A program made the position numbers and the translations under genes. The notes below the pieces were generated by a model. It had not been told where the DNA came from. It ran no database searches and saw only the letters and a list, made by a program, of their open reading frames with translations. DNA of 64,000 bases from Cryobacterium sp. Y29 (lineage in GTDB: Bacteria > Actinomycetota > Actinomycetes > Actinomycetales > Microbacteriaceae), in NCBI RefSeq assembly GCF_002929825.1, contig NZ_PJJN01000029.1:121847-185846 (forward strand). The letters are read 5' to 3'. The stretch's first letter is position 1, and each line of letters starts with the position of its first letter. Shown here one piece after another: positions 32,318 to 39,602 of this stretch.

Positions 32318-32480
32318 ATCGAGATCGTGAGGGCCTCGATCAGGCCGCTTTCGGCGTGCAGCGTGAAACGGTAGTTCAGGTCGACGCTGCGGCCCGGGAC
32401 GTTGCCCGCGACGCGGGTGACGGCGGTCGACGTAGGGTTGCAGTCGACCCTTGAGGCTACCGCGCGCCGAGTGTGCACGA
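32314..32480 (-). pseudogene. Remnant of an NTF2/SnoaL-like protein (C-terminal end only)
   Basis: Between cofE and cofC the minus strand has an open stretch ending in TAG 32316-32314 that reads VTRVAGNVPGRSVDLNYRF, TLHAESGLIEALTIS. The pattern GxxPGxxVDLxYRFTL...GLIxxLxI is that of the last two strands of NTF2-like/SnoaL proteins. Only about 50 residues remain and no normal N-terminus fits before cofC, whose promoter lies at the upstream end. Its stop overlaps the cofE stop. I read it as a decayed gene; a chance match cannot be excluded. Confidence 0.4.
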
Positions 32481-32486
32481 CGCTGC

Positions 32487-32492
32487 TAGCGT
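32487..32492 (+). promoter_or_regulatory. -10 element of a leaderless promoter for cofC
   Basis: TAGCGT, six bases, then ATG at 32499. The 57597 promoter has the identical hexamer and spacing. Confidence 0.5.
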
Positions 32493-32498
32493 TTTGCT

Positions 32499-33182
32499 AT
32501 GGACCAGACCCGCGGCGCAGTCGGCCGAACGCCGTCCCCGCTTTCGGGCACGGCGAGCTGGGTGGTCGTCGTTCCCATAAAAGGAAGCCCGGAGGCGAAG
32601 AGCCGACTCGGGGCTGGGCCCCAACGGGCAGCGCTCGCCGATGCGTTCGCGCTCGACACGGTGGCGGCACTGGTGGCAGCATCAGCTGTGGAGCGCGTGT
32701 TCGTGGTGACCCCGAGTGCGCGTGTGGGCGCGCTGCTCGCCGGGCTCGGCGCGGTCATCGTGCTCGAGGCGCCGGGAGCTGAAACGGGGCATGCCCGGTT
32801 GAATACTGCGATCATGCAGGGCATCACTGCCGCCCGACTCAGCCAGCCTGACGCGCACCTGGCTGTGCTGACCGGGGACCTGCCCGCCCTGCGCCCGGCC
32901 GACCTGGACGACGCTTTCGCGCTCGCCGCCCAGCACGTGCGGTCCGTCGTGCCCGACGCCGAAGGCGTGGGAACGACGAGTCTGTTCGCCCGTGCTGGCA
33001 TTTCGTTCACGCCGCAGTTCGGTGTCGGCTCTCGCGCCGCGCATCAGGCCGCCGGGCACGTTGTGCTCGACCTGTCGCCCACATCGACGCTGCGCCACGA
33101 TGTCGATACCGTTGTCGACCTCGACGTGGCCCGGGCGTTCGGGTTCGGCCCGCACACGAGAGCGCTGCTCGCCGGGCTCTAG
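32499..33182 (+). CDS. cofC: 2-phospho-L-lactate (or phosphoenolpyruvate) guanylyltransferase CofC/FbiD
   Basis: A 227-residue nucleotidyltransferase. The N-terminal VVVVPIKGSPEAKSRLG binds GTP, and ALADAFALDTVAAL, VLTGDLPALRPADL and GVGSRAAHQ further support CofC. It makes the GPP-type activated lactate or PEP that CofD joins to FO. It likely has its own leaderless promoter (32487) rather than depending on the cofE operon. The stop codon TAG lies inside a 15-bp tandem repeat, so three more in-frame TAG stops follow at 15-base intervals. It converges on cofD. Confidence 0.92.
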   Translation: MDQTRGAVGRTPSPLSGTASWVVVVPIKGSPEAKSRLGAGPQRAALADAFALDTVAALVAASAVERVFVVTPSARVGALLAGLGAVIVLEAPGAETGHARLNTAIMQGITAARLSQPDAHLAVLTGDLPALRPADLDDAFALAAQHVRSVVPDAEGVGTTSLFARAGISFTPQFGVGSRAAHQAAGHVVLDLSPTSTLRHDVDTVVDLDVARAFGFGPHTRALLAGL

Positions 33183-33233
33183 TTCGCCGGGCTCTAGTTC
33201 GCAGGGCTCTAGTTCGCAGGGCTCTAGTTCACA
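33174..33233. repeat. Four tandem copies of a 15-bp unit spanning the ends of cofC and cofD
   Basis: GGGCTCTAGTTCGC(C/A) at 33174, 33189, 33204 and 33219 (the last slightly changed). The unit contains the cofC stop, and because it is five codons long every copy repeats an in-frame TAG. The cofD stop falls in the last copy on the other strand. Confidence 0.92.
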
Positions 33234-34227
33234 GGGCGAGTACGGCGGCGGCCATCGCGGTCGTGGCGGCCAGGTCTCTCATCCACAGTGGCGCGGCAGT
33301 AGAGCGGATGCCGGCGGCCGCCAGCGCGGGCAGCGCCGCGGCATCCGTTTCATCGATGAGCCAGGCGTCGAGCAGCCCACCTCGATTGCGGGAGCCGTAG
33401 TGCAGTCCGACGGCGAGGGCGCTCGTTTCGACTCCGATCGTGCGCAGGCAGGCATCGGCCATACCGCGCACGGCTGCGCCGCCGATGATCGGGGAGACCC
33501 CGACCACCCGGGCGGTCGTGGAGCGCAGGGCGTCGCGAACGCCGGGCACGGCCAGAATTGTGCCGATCGACACGACCGGGTTTGAGGGCGGAAGCACGAT
33601 GAGGTCGGCCGTTCGGATGGCTTCACGTACGCCGGGGGCTGCGATCGCGTCGGCCAGCCCGCGCTGTTCGAAACCGGTTACGGCCACCCGTGCCCGGTAA
33701 CGCACCCACCATTCCTCAAAATGAATATAGTCACCGACCGCGTGCTCATCTACATTCTCAGCGAGGCATACGTAAGTCTCGACGGGTTGGTCGCTCATCG
33801 GCAGCAACTGCACTCCGGGCTGCCAGCGTCGGCAGAGGAACGCGGTCGCTTCGCTGAGGGTCGACCCGTTTCGCAGCAGATCGGTACGCACGATATGCGT
33901 GGCGAGGTCGAGATCGCCGAGCGTGAACCACGACCAGCCCCGGCCGTAGGCGGCAATCTCCGAGGAAGCCCGCCGGGTTTCCTCGGGACGGCCCCAACCC
34001 TGCTCCTCGTTGATGCCGCCGCCGAGGGTGTACATGACGGTATCGAGGTCGGGGCAGATGCGCAGCCCGTCGAGCCACATGTCGTCGCCGGTGTTCACGA
34101 TCACCGTCACGGCTGCGTCGGGGGCCGTCACGGCTGCGTCGGGGGCCGCCGCGGCGAGGTGGGCCAGCAGCCCGCGGGTGAAGCGGGCACCGCCGACGCC
34201 GCCGGCCAGCACGGTCACGTTCCTCAT
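33229..34227 (-). CDS. cofD: 2-phospho-L-lactate transferase CofD/FbiA
   Basis: A 332-residue protein with CofD hallmarks: MRNVTVLAGGVGGARFTRGL for nucleotide binding, VIVNTGDDMWLDGLRICPDLDT, YTLGGGINEEQGWG and LIVLPPSNPVVSIGTIL. It transfers the phospholactyl or phosphoenolpyruvyl group from the CofC product onto FO to give F420-0 or its dehydro form. Its start overlaps the ABC ATPase stop by four bases, so it is translationally coupled to the transporter genes. A 21-base tandem duplication repeats APDAAVT near residue 30. It converges on cofC. Confidence 0.93.
   Translation of the reverse strand: MRNVTVLAGGVGGARFTRGLLAHLAAAAPDAAVTAPDAAVTVIVNTGDDMWLDGLRICPDLDTVMYTLGGGINEEQGWGRPEETRRASSEIAAYGRGWSWFTLGDLDLATHIVRTDLLRNGSTLSEATAFLCRRWQPGVQLLPMSDQPVETYVCLAENVDEHAVGDYIHFEEWWVRYRARVAVTGFEQRGLADAIAAPGVREAIRTADLIVLPPSNPVVSIGTILAVPGVRDALRSTTARVVGVSPIIGGAAVRGMADACLRTIGVETSALAVGLHYGSRNRGGLLDAWLIDETDAAALPALAAAGIRSTAAPLWMRDLAATTAMAAAVLAL
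34106..34147 (-). repeat. Perfect 21-bp tandem duplication inside cofD
   Basis: Two identical head-to-tail copies (34106-34126 and 34127-34147) insert seven residues, giving AAPDAAVTAPDAAVTV between the first two strands of CofD. The frame is kept. Confidence 0.88.
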
Positions 34228-35012
34228 GAGTTGCCCTTCGACGTGGCGGCGGAGTACACGATGACCGGATGCCCGCCGCGCGGGTGTTGCAAAATGAAGC
34301 AGTCCACGCCGTAGACCTCGCCGATGATCTCGGGGGTGAGTACCTCGTCGGGGGTGCCCGTGGCAACGAGCCGGCCGCCATCGAGCAGCAGAAGTTGGTC
34401 GCAGTACGCTGCCGCGAGGTTGAGGTCGTGTAGGGCCATGATCGCCGTCACTGTGAGCTCACGCACCTGCCCCAGCAGAGCGAGTTGGGCGCTGACGTCG
34501 AGGTGGTTGGTCGGTTCGTCGAGTAGCAGCAGGCTCGGCTGCTGCGCCATGGCCCGGGCAATCTGCACGCGCTGCTGCTGGCCGCCGCTCAGGGTCTGCC
34601 AATACCGGTCGGCCAACGTTGCAGCGCCGACGGCCTCGAGTGCGCTGAAGGCGACGGCGCGGTCGTCGATACCGCCGAACGACCCCATCAGCTTGGTACG
34701 GTGCGGGATGCGACCGAGAAGCACGACGTCGAGCACGGTCAGTTCCACGCTCGGCGCCGCATTCTGTTCGAGCAGCGCGATACGGCGGGCTGCTTCGCGG
34801 CGGGACAAGGACCCGACCAAGGCGCCGTCGAGGGAGACGGTGCCGGTATCCGCTTTGTCGATGCCGGCGATGAGCCGCAGCAGGGTGGATTTGCCGGCAC
34901 CGTTCGGCCCGAGCAGACCGGTGACGCTGCCGGTGGGCAGTGACGCCGAAACATCCCGCAGAATTCTGGTGTCGTCGATGGCGAACGACAGCTGGTCGAG
35001 GTCTACGCCCAC
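34224..35012 (-). CDS. ABC transporter ATP-binding protein, FecE/BtuD type (proposed F420-0 importer ATPase)
   Basis: A 262-residue ABC ATPase with Walker A GPNGAGKST (residues 35-43), the signature LSGGQQQR and Walker B LLLLDEPTNHLD. The family is that of iron-siderophore/cobalamin importers. The stop overlaps cofD's start and its own start overlaps the permease by ten bases. TIGRFAM models TIGR03868/03869/03873 describe a three-gene cassette of this type beside F420 genes in actinobacteria and propose F420-0 as the substrate. The coupling to cofD makes an F420-pathway compound the most likely cargo; iron chelates remain possible. Confidence 0.9.
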   Translation of the reverse strand: MGVDLDQLSFAIDDTRILRDVSASLPTGSVTGLLGPNGAGKSTLLRLIAGIDKADTGTVSLDGALVGSLSRREAARRIALLEQNAAPSVELTVLDVVLLGRIPHRTKLMGSFGGIDDRAVAFSALEAVGAATLADRYWQTLSGGQQQRVQIARAMAQQPSLLLLDEPTNHLDVSAQLALLGQVRELTVTAIMALHDLNLAAAYCDQLLLLDGGRLVATGTPDEVLTPEIIGEVYGVDCFILQHPRGGHPVIVYSAATSKGNS

Positions 35013-36019
35013 AGGTGCGACTTCTTTCTCTTGATCAGCAGAATAAAGACCGGCACGCCAATGAACGCGGTGATGATGCCCACCGGCAGTTCGCGCGGAT
35101 CGAACACCGTGCGCGCGAGCGTGTCGGCGATGACCAGAAACAGCGCGCCACAGACCGCTACCAGTGGCAGGAGCCTGCGGTGCCCCGGGCCGCTGACGCC
35201 GCGCACGAGGTGCGGCAGAATAAGCCCGACGAATCCGATCGACCCGCTGACGGCCACCATCGCCCCGGTCAGCAGCGCGACCGATCCGAGCAGCGCCCAG
35301 CGGGTGCGGTTCACGTTGATGCCGAGGCTTGCCGCCGAGGTATCACCGAAGGCGAAGGCGTCCAGCCGGGTCGCCGACAGCAGGATGCCCGTGCCCACGA
35401 CGGCCACGGCCGTCGCGGCGATCGCAACGCTCTGCCAGGTGGCGCCAGCCACCGAGCCGAGCAGCCAGTTGAGGATCTCGCGGTAAGAGTCGCCCTTGGC
35501 GGCCCAGAAGATGATGAATGACGTCAGGGCGCCAGCGAGCTGCGCGATGGCAAGCCCCGCCAATACGGCTCGCACCGGGGTGATAGTGCCACCGACCCTG
35601 GCGATGCTCAGCGTCGCGACGAGGGCGAGTAGAGCGCCGGCAAAAGCCGCCGCCGGTAGAAAAAAGCCGATTCCGAGAATCACAACGCAGACCGCGCCGA
35701 CGGATGCCCCGCTCGAAAGCCCGAGCAGGTACGGGTCAGCGAGGGGGTTGCGCGTCACGCTCTGCATCACGGCGCCGCTCAGCGCAAGACCGGCGCCGAC
35801 CAGCGCAGCCGTGAGCACGCGCGGCAGCCGCAGCTGCCAGACGATGGAGTCGATGAGGATCGGAACCGATTCCGTCGCAAAGCCGAGGTGGGCGCCGATG
35901 CTGCCCATTACCTGTGCAAGGGACACGGCGGCCGGTCCAGTGGTCACCGCGACCCCGCACCCCAGAATCAAAGTGATGGTGGCCGTGAGGAACCACCCGA
36001 GGTATCTGCTCCGGGTCAC
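35003..36019 (-). CDS. FecCD-type ABC transporter permease (proposed F420-0 importer permease)
   Basis: A 338-residue protein with about ten helices. FecCD landmarks are WQLRLPRVLTAALVGAGLAL, SGAVMQSVTRNPLADPYLLG, SSGASVGAV and GFVGLILPHLVRGVSGPGHR, which contains the EAA-like coupling region, and the end reads IGVPVFILLIKR. The start is GTG 36019, 22 bases after the binding-protein stop. It forms the membrane channel of the importer with the ATPase and lipoprotein encoded on each side. Confidence 0.92.
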   Translation of the reverse strand: MTRSRYLGWFLTATITLILGCGVAVTTGPAAVSLAQVMGSIGAHLGFATESVPILIDSIVWQLRLPRVLTAALVGAGLALSGAVMQSVTRNPLADPYLLGLSSGASVGAVCVVILGIGFFLPAAAFAGALLALVATLSIARVGGTITPVRAVLAGLAIAQLAGALTSFIIFWAAKGDSYREILNWLLGSVAGATWQSVAIAATAVAVVGTGILLSATRLDAFAFGDTSAASLGINVNRTRWALLGSVALLTGAMVAVSGSIGFVGLILPHLVRGVSGPGHRRLLPLVAVCGALFLVIADTLARTVFDPRELPVGIITAFIGVPVFILLIKRKKSHLWA

Positions 36020-36041
36020 CGCAGTTCCCGACTGGACCAGA

Positions 36042-37031
36042 TCACTCGTTCAGGTCGGCTAGCTGGGTGATCGCGGAGGACGCCGCTTCTACATTGCGGA
36101 TGCCGGCCTCGGTCGAGGCGAACGGCAGGATGATGTAGCGCTGGTTCTTCACGGCGTCAAGCACCTGGGTGGCCGGGTCCGATTCGAGGTGGGCGATCTT
36201 CGAGGCGGCCGTGTTCCACGTGGCGTCGACCACCACAATGACACTCGGGTTGGCCTCGATGACCGATTCCCAGCCCACCGAGGTCCAGGTGTCGCTCACA
36301 TCAGCGAAGATATTGCTCAGGCCGGCAGCCTGCATGATCATTTCCGGTGAGCCGATGCCGGCGCCGACGTAGGGCGTGGTGGTGCCGCTGGAGTACCAGA
36401 GGGCGGAGGTGTCCGTGGAGGTCGGTTCGAGCGCGGCCAATTCATCCTGCAGGGTGCTGACCAGATCGGCAGCGACGGGCGCTGCCCCAAAGATTGCGCC
36501 GGCCTCCTCAATTTCGGTGAACACGGTGTCGAAGGTGAGTGGGTTCGGCATCCGCTCGCCCTTGCAGGCCGCGGGGGAGACGTAGGTGCTCACGCCGAGC
36601 GCCGTGAGGGCGTCACGTTCCCCCGCGCCGTCCGCAGTGAAGTTGGATTCCCAGCCCCCGTAGATGAAGTCGGGGTTCAGCCCGAGCACGGCCTCCTGAC
36701 CTGGCAGAAAGTCGCTGATCACGTTGAGGTCAGCGCCTGTCGTTTCGAGCGACTCGGGCAGCGGGCCATCGAGAAAGGCTGAACCCACGATGCGGTCACC
36801 GACGCCCAGGGCCAGCAGCAGTTCAGTCGTCGACGATTTGATCGACACGATGCGTTCGGGGGCGGCCGTGACGGTGACGCTCGTGCCGCAATTGTCGACG
36901 GTGATCGGGTACTTCGCGCTGGCTGCCGGCACCTCAGTGCTGGTGGCGGCGGGGGCGACCGTGGCGGCGCATCCGCTGAGCAACAGGGATGCAGCGGCCA
37001 GCGCGGCGAGGCGCGCAACAATTCGTGGCAT
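36042..37031 (-). CDS. ABC transporter substrate-binding lipoprotein, FecB/BtuF type (proposed F420-0 binding protein)
   Basis: A 329-residue lipoprotein. ATG 37031 is chosen over one at 37061 because GAAAGAAA precedes it and the signal sequence MPRIVARLAALAAASLLLSG starts there. The lipobox is LSGC. The two-lobed binding-protein fold is indicated by APERIVSIKSSTTELLLALG, NPDFIYGG and PSVIVVVDATWN. It is the first gene of the leftward set binding protein - permease - ATPase - cofD. It would capture the imported F420 precursor outside the membrane. The ligand is an inference from context. Confidence 0.9.
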   Translation of the reverse strand: MPRIVARLAALAAASLLLSGCAATVAPAATSTEVPAASAKYPITVDNCGTSVTVTAAPERIVSIKSSTTELLLALGVGDRIVGSAFLDGPLPESLETTGADLNVISDFLPGQEAVLGLNPDFIYGGWESNFTADGAGERDALTALGVSTYVSPAACKGERMPNPLTFDTVFTEIEEAGAIFGAAPVAADLVSTLQDELAALEPTSTDTSALWYSSGTTTPYVGAGIGSPEMIMQAAGLSNIFADVSDTWTSVGWESVIEANPSVIVVVDATWNTAASKIAHLESDPATQVLDAVKNQRYIILPFASTEAGIRNVEAASSAITQLADLNE

Positions 37032-37138
37032 GAGGTTTCTTTCGACTCTGTGCGGCCCCATGCTCCAGGCAAATCAGGCGCAAACTGGCACGCTGTTGGT
37101 AACACAGCAGTGGTGGACCTCAGCCCAAATCCAGGCCA

Positions 37139-37170
37139 GCAGAACCGGTCAAAGCAAACCGGTGGTCTGC
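37139..37170 (-). terminator. Stem-loop downstream of the MocR regulator gene
   Basis: GCAGA-ACCGGT pairs with ACCGGT-(GG)-TCTGC around an eight-base loop, 25 to 56 bases past the MocR stop and ahead of the importer operon. No T-run follows, so it may act as an attenuator or simply a structured spacer. Confidence 0.4.
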
Positions 37171-37194
37171 CTCAACCCTAGGCCCCCACCAGGG

Positions 37195-38562
37195 CTACGA
37201 CCAGCGCGCAGCGACCGGGTGCTCAGCGCCATCACGCGGATGCGCCGCGGCAAAGAGGGCCTCGGCAATAGGTCGTATGTCGTCGGGCAGGGCGCCGGCG
37301 GTCACTCGAATGAACTCGGGGCCACCGGTGTTCGCCAGGAATGGCGAGCCACCGGCCGCGCGAATGCCCGACGCGGCCAGACGCACCATGGCGTCACGTT
37401 CGCTGAGCACCGGCAGCCAGGTGTTGATACCGTCGGCCTGCACCACGTCGAGCCCGAACTCGACCAGGGCGTCGGCGAGGGCACGCTGGCGGGCGAAGTA
37501 GATGCGGCGGGCCTCGCTGACCTGCGCCATGCTCTCGCCGTTGGTGAGCAGGTCATGCAAAATAGTCTGCAGCATGCGGCTGGTCCAGCCGGGGCCGAGC
37601 ATTCGCCGTGACACGATCGGGTCGATGAGCGCGGTCGGTCCGCCGAGGGCAGCAATGCGCAGGTCGGGGCCGTGCGATTTAGAAAAGCTGCGCACGTGCA
37701 GCGTGCGCTCCGGCAGCCAGACGCCGAGACTCACGTCGGGTGCGATGCTGATCTCGGCGGAATGGTCGTCTTCGATCACTATGGTGTCTGCGCTCGCCGC
37801 AGTCGTGCGCAGCAGCCGGGTCAGCTCTTCGGCCCGATGCGCCGTCATCGACGCTCCGGTGGGGTTGTGTGCGCGCGGCTGCAACAGCACAACCGTCGGG
37901 CCGAGCTTCAGTGCTGCAGCGAAGCCAGCCGGAACGATGCCGTGCTCGTCTACGGCGACCGGCAGCCGCTCGAGCCCGAGCTGGTCGAGCAGGTCGAAGA
38001 ACGGCGGAAACGACGGGTTCTCCACGATGACCCGGTCACCGAAGTGGGTCACCGCGTCGAGGCTGCGCGAGATGGCGTCGAGGGCGCCGTCGACGATGGT
38101 GATGGTCTCGACCGGGTAGGGCCACGAAACCCGCAGCACGTCGAGCAGCTCGGGAATAATCGGCAGATCCTGATAGCTCGGCGTCACCGCCCGCTGGGAA
38201 ACCCGGGAGAGCGCCGGCCCCAGTTTCGGCAACAACTGTGGGTCGGGTGTGCCGCGCGAGAGATCGAGGCGAATCGCACCAACCGCGCCAATCATGGACT
38301 GGCTGCGGGCCGGCAGCCACTTGGGTGCGGTGTCCGTCACGAAGGTGCCGCCGCGCCCGCGTGACGTGATCAGGCCGACCGCGGAAAGCGCCTGCCAGGC
38401 GTGGCTGACCGTGGCGGGGCTCACGCCGAGCTCGCCGGCCAGCACTCGAACGGTGGGCAAGCGGTCGCCCGGTGCGAGCCGACCGGAGGCAATCAGCCGG
38501 CCGATGGCCGCGGCAATCCCTGCGGGGGAGCGTTGCTCGATCTCGCCGATAAAGTTCTGCAT
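37195..38562 (-). CDS. MocR-type regulator: GntR winged helix fused to a PLP-dependent aminotransferase fold
   Basis: A 455-residue protein. Residues 1-~75 are a GntR winged helix (DRLPTVRVLAGELGVSPATV, SHAWQALSAVGLI). Residues ~95-440 have the fold-type I aminotransferase domain with VENPSFPPFFDLLDQLG, QPRAHNPTGASM, IEDDHSAEI and the PLP-binding Lys in VRSFSKSHGPDLRI. MocR proteins use PLP to sense amino compounds. It is transcribed divergently from the pyrimidine/beta-alanine operon and is therefore its probable regulator, with beta-alanine or a similar amine as possible effector. The end is followed by a stem-loop. Confidence 0.9.
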   Translation of the reverse strand: MQNFIGEIEQRSPAGIAAAIGRLIASGRLAPGDRLPTVRVLAGELGVSPATVSHAWQALSAVGLITSRGRGGTFVTDTAPKWLPARSQSMIGAVGAIRLDLSRGTPDPQLLPKLGPALSRVSQRAVTPSYQDLPIIPELLDVLRVSWPYPVETITIVDGALDAISRSLDAVTHFGDRVIVENPSFPPFFDLLDQLGLERLPVAVDEHGIVPAGFAAALKLGPTVVLLQPRAHNPTGASMTAHRAEELTRLLRTTAASADTIVIEDDHSAEISIAPDVSLGVWLPERTLHVRSFSKSHGPDLRIAALGGPTALIDPIVSRRMLGPGWTSRMLQTILHDLLTNGESMAQVSEARRIYFARQRALADALVEFGLDVVQADGINTWLPVLSERDAMVRLAASGIRAAGGSPFLANTGGPEFIRVTAGALPDDIRPIAEALFAAAHPRDGAEHPVAARWS

Positions 38563-38625
38563 TGCCCTTGCCTCCGGGTGCGCTGGCCGACAGGATAACT
38601 AATGCGTGCACTACACAGAAAAACA

Positions 38626-38636
38626 CATTTGAAATG
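38626..38636. promoter_or_regulatory. 11-bp palindrome CATTTGAAATG in the MocR / pyrimidine-operon gap
   Basis: It lies midway in the 152-bp divergent region and is flanked by AAACA and TTTACG. It is a candidate part of a MocR operator. MocR sites are often direct repeats, so this is tentative. Confidence 0.3.
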
Positions 38637-38714
38637 TTTACGTCAATGAATAACAACACGAACAGCGCGGTTCGTATTGCCCCTTGACTAACGAAAGCAA
38701 GTGGAAGGCACAGC

Positions 38715-39578
38715 ATGAGTGTTGACAGTGGAAATATCGTTCGAACAGCGATCACCCAGGCCACCTGGACCGGCGACGAAGAATCCATGATCCAAAAGCA
38801 CGAGGGTTTCGTGCGTACTGCGGCTGCCCAGGGCGTGCAGGTCATCTGCTTTCAGGAGCTCTTTCATGGCCCCTATTTCGGCATCGTGCAGGACGCTAAG
38901 TACTACGACTACGCTCAGGCCGTGCCGGGCCCTATCGTCGAGCGCTTTCAAAAGCTCGCCGCCGAATTCACGATGGTCATCGTCGTGCCGATATACGAAG
39001 AAGAACAGCCCGGCGTGCTCTATAACACCGCAGCGGTCATCGACGCCGACGGAACCTACCTCGGCAAATACCGCAAGCACCACATCCCCCACCTGCCGCA
39101 GTTCTGGGAAAAGTTCTACTTTCGCCCCGGCAACACCGACTACCCAGTCTTCGACACGAAGTACGGCAAGATCGGCGTTTACATCTGCTACGACCGCCAC
39201 TTTCCCGAGGGCTGGCGCGCACTCGGCTTGAACGGCGCCGAGATCGTGTTCAACCCCTCGGCCACCAAGCCCGGCCTGTCCAACCGCCTGTGGGAGCTCG
39301 AGCAGCCGGCCGCCGCCGTGGCCAACCAGTACTTCATCGGCGCCAACAATCGCATCGGCACCGAAGAGGCCGAGTTCGGCGACGAGGCCGTGACCTTCTA
39401 TGGCAGCTCCTACTTCGTCGATCCCACGGGCAACTACGTGGGCGCGATCGCGTCCACTGACACCGAGGAGATCGTCGTGCGCGACCTCGACCTCGGCGTG
39501 ATCCGTGAGGTGCGCAACTCCTGGCAGTTCTACCGCGACCGCCGCCCCGACTCCTACGAGCCCCTCGTCGCGCCCTAG
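38715..39578 (+). CDS. Beta-ureidopropionase / N-carbamoyl-beta-alanine amidohydrolase (nitrilase superfamily)
   Basis: A 287-residue C-N hydrolase. The catalytic triad is Glu48 (ICFQELFHGPYFG), Lys121 (GKYRKHHIPHLPQFWEK) and Cys158 (IGVYICYDRHFPEGWRALG). The HHIPHLPQFWEKFYF segment is typical of beta-ureidopropionase and carbamoylputrescine amidase relatives. It hydrolyses N-carbamoyl-beta-alanine to beta-alanine, CO2 and ammonia in the cytoplasm. It is the first gene of the operon, with GGAAGG before the ATG, and precedes dihydropyrimidinase by 24 bases, which fixes the pathway. Confidence 0.92.
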   Translation: MSVDSGNIVRTAITQATWTGDEESMIQKHEGFVRTAAAQGVQVICFQELFHGPYFGIVQDAKYYDYAQAVPGPIVERFQKLAAEFTMVIVVPIYEEEQPGVLYNTAAVIDADGTYLGKYRKHHIPHLPQFWEKFYFRPGNTDYPVFDTKYGKIGVYICYDRHFPEGWRALGLNGAEIVFNPSATKPGLSNRLWELEQPAAAVANQYFIGANNRIGTEEAEFGDEAVTFYGSSYFVDPTGNYVGAIASTDTEEIVVRDLDLGVIREVRNSWQFYRDRRPDSYEPLVAP

Positions 39579-39602
39579 CTGCCACTGATTAGAGCGGATG
39601 CC

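Noticed and set aside
33174-33233. Short CRISPR-like array
   Set aside because: The 15-bp units are directly adjacent with no spacers and overlap stop codons; no cas genes are in the window.
37032-37138. Possible cobalamin riboswitch in the leader of the ABC importer
   Set aside because: Short pieces such as CCACTG and GCCAG...CCTG recall the B12 core, but the full B12 box, the conserved GGTG and AATCC elements and the pairing order cannot be found, and the importer fits F420 genes better. A covariance search would settle it.
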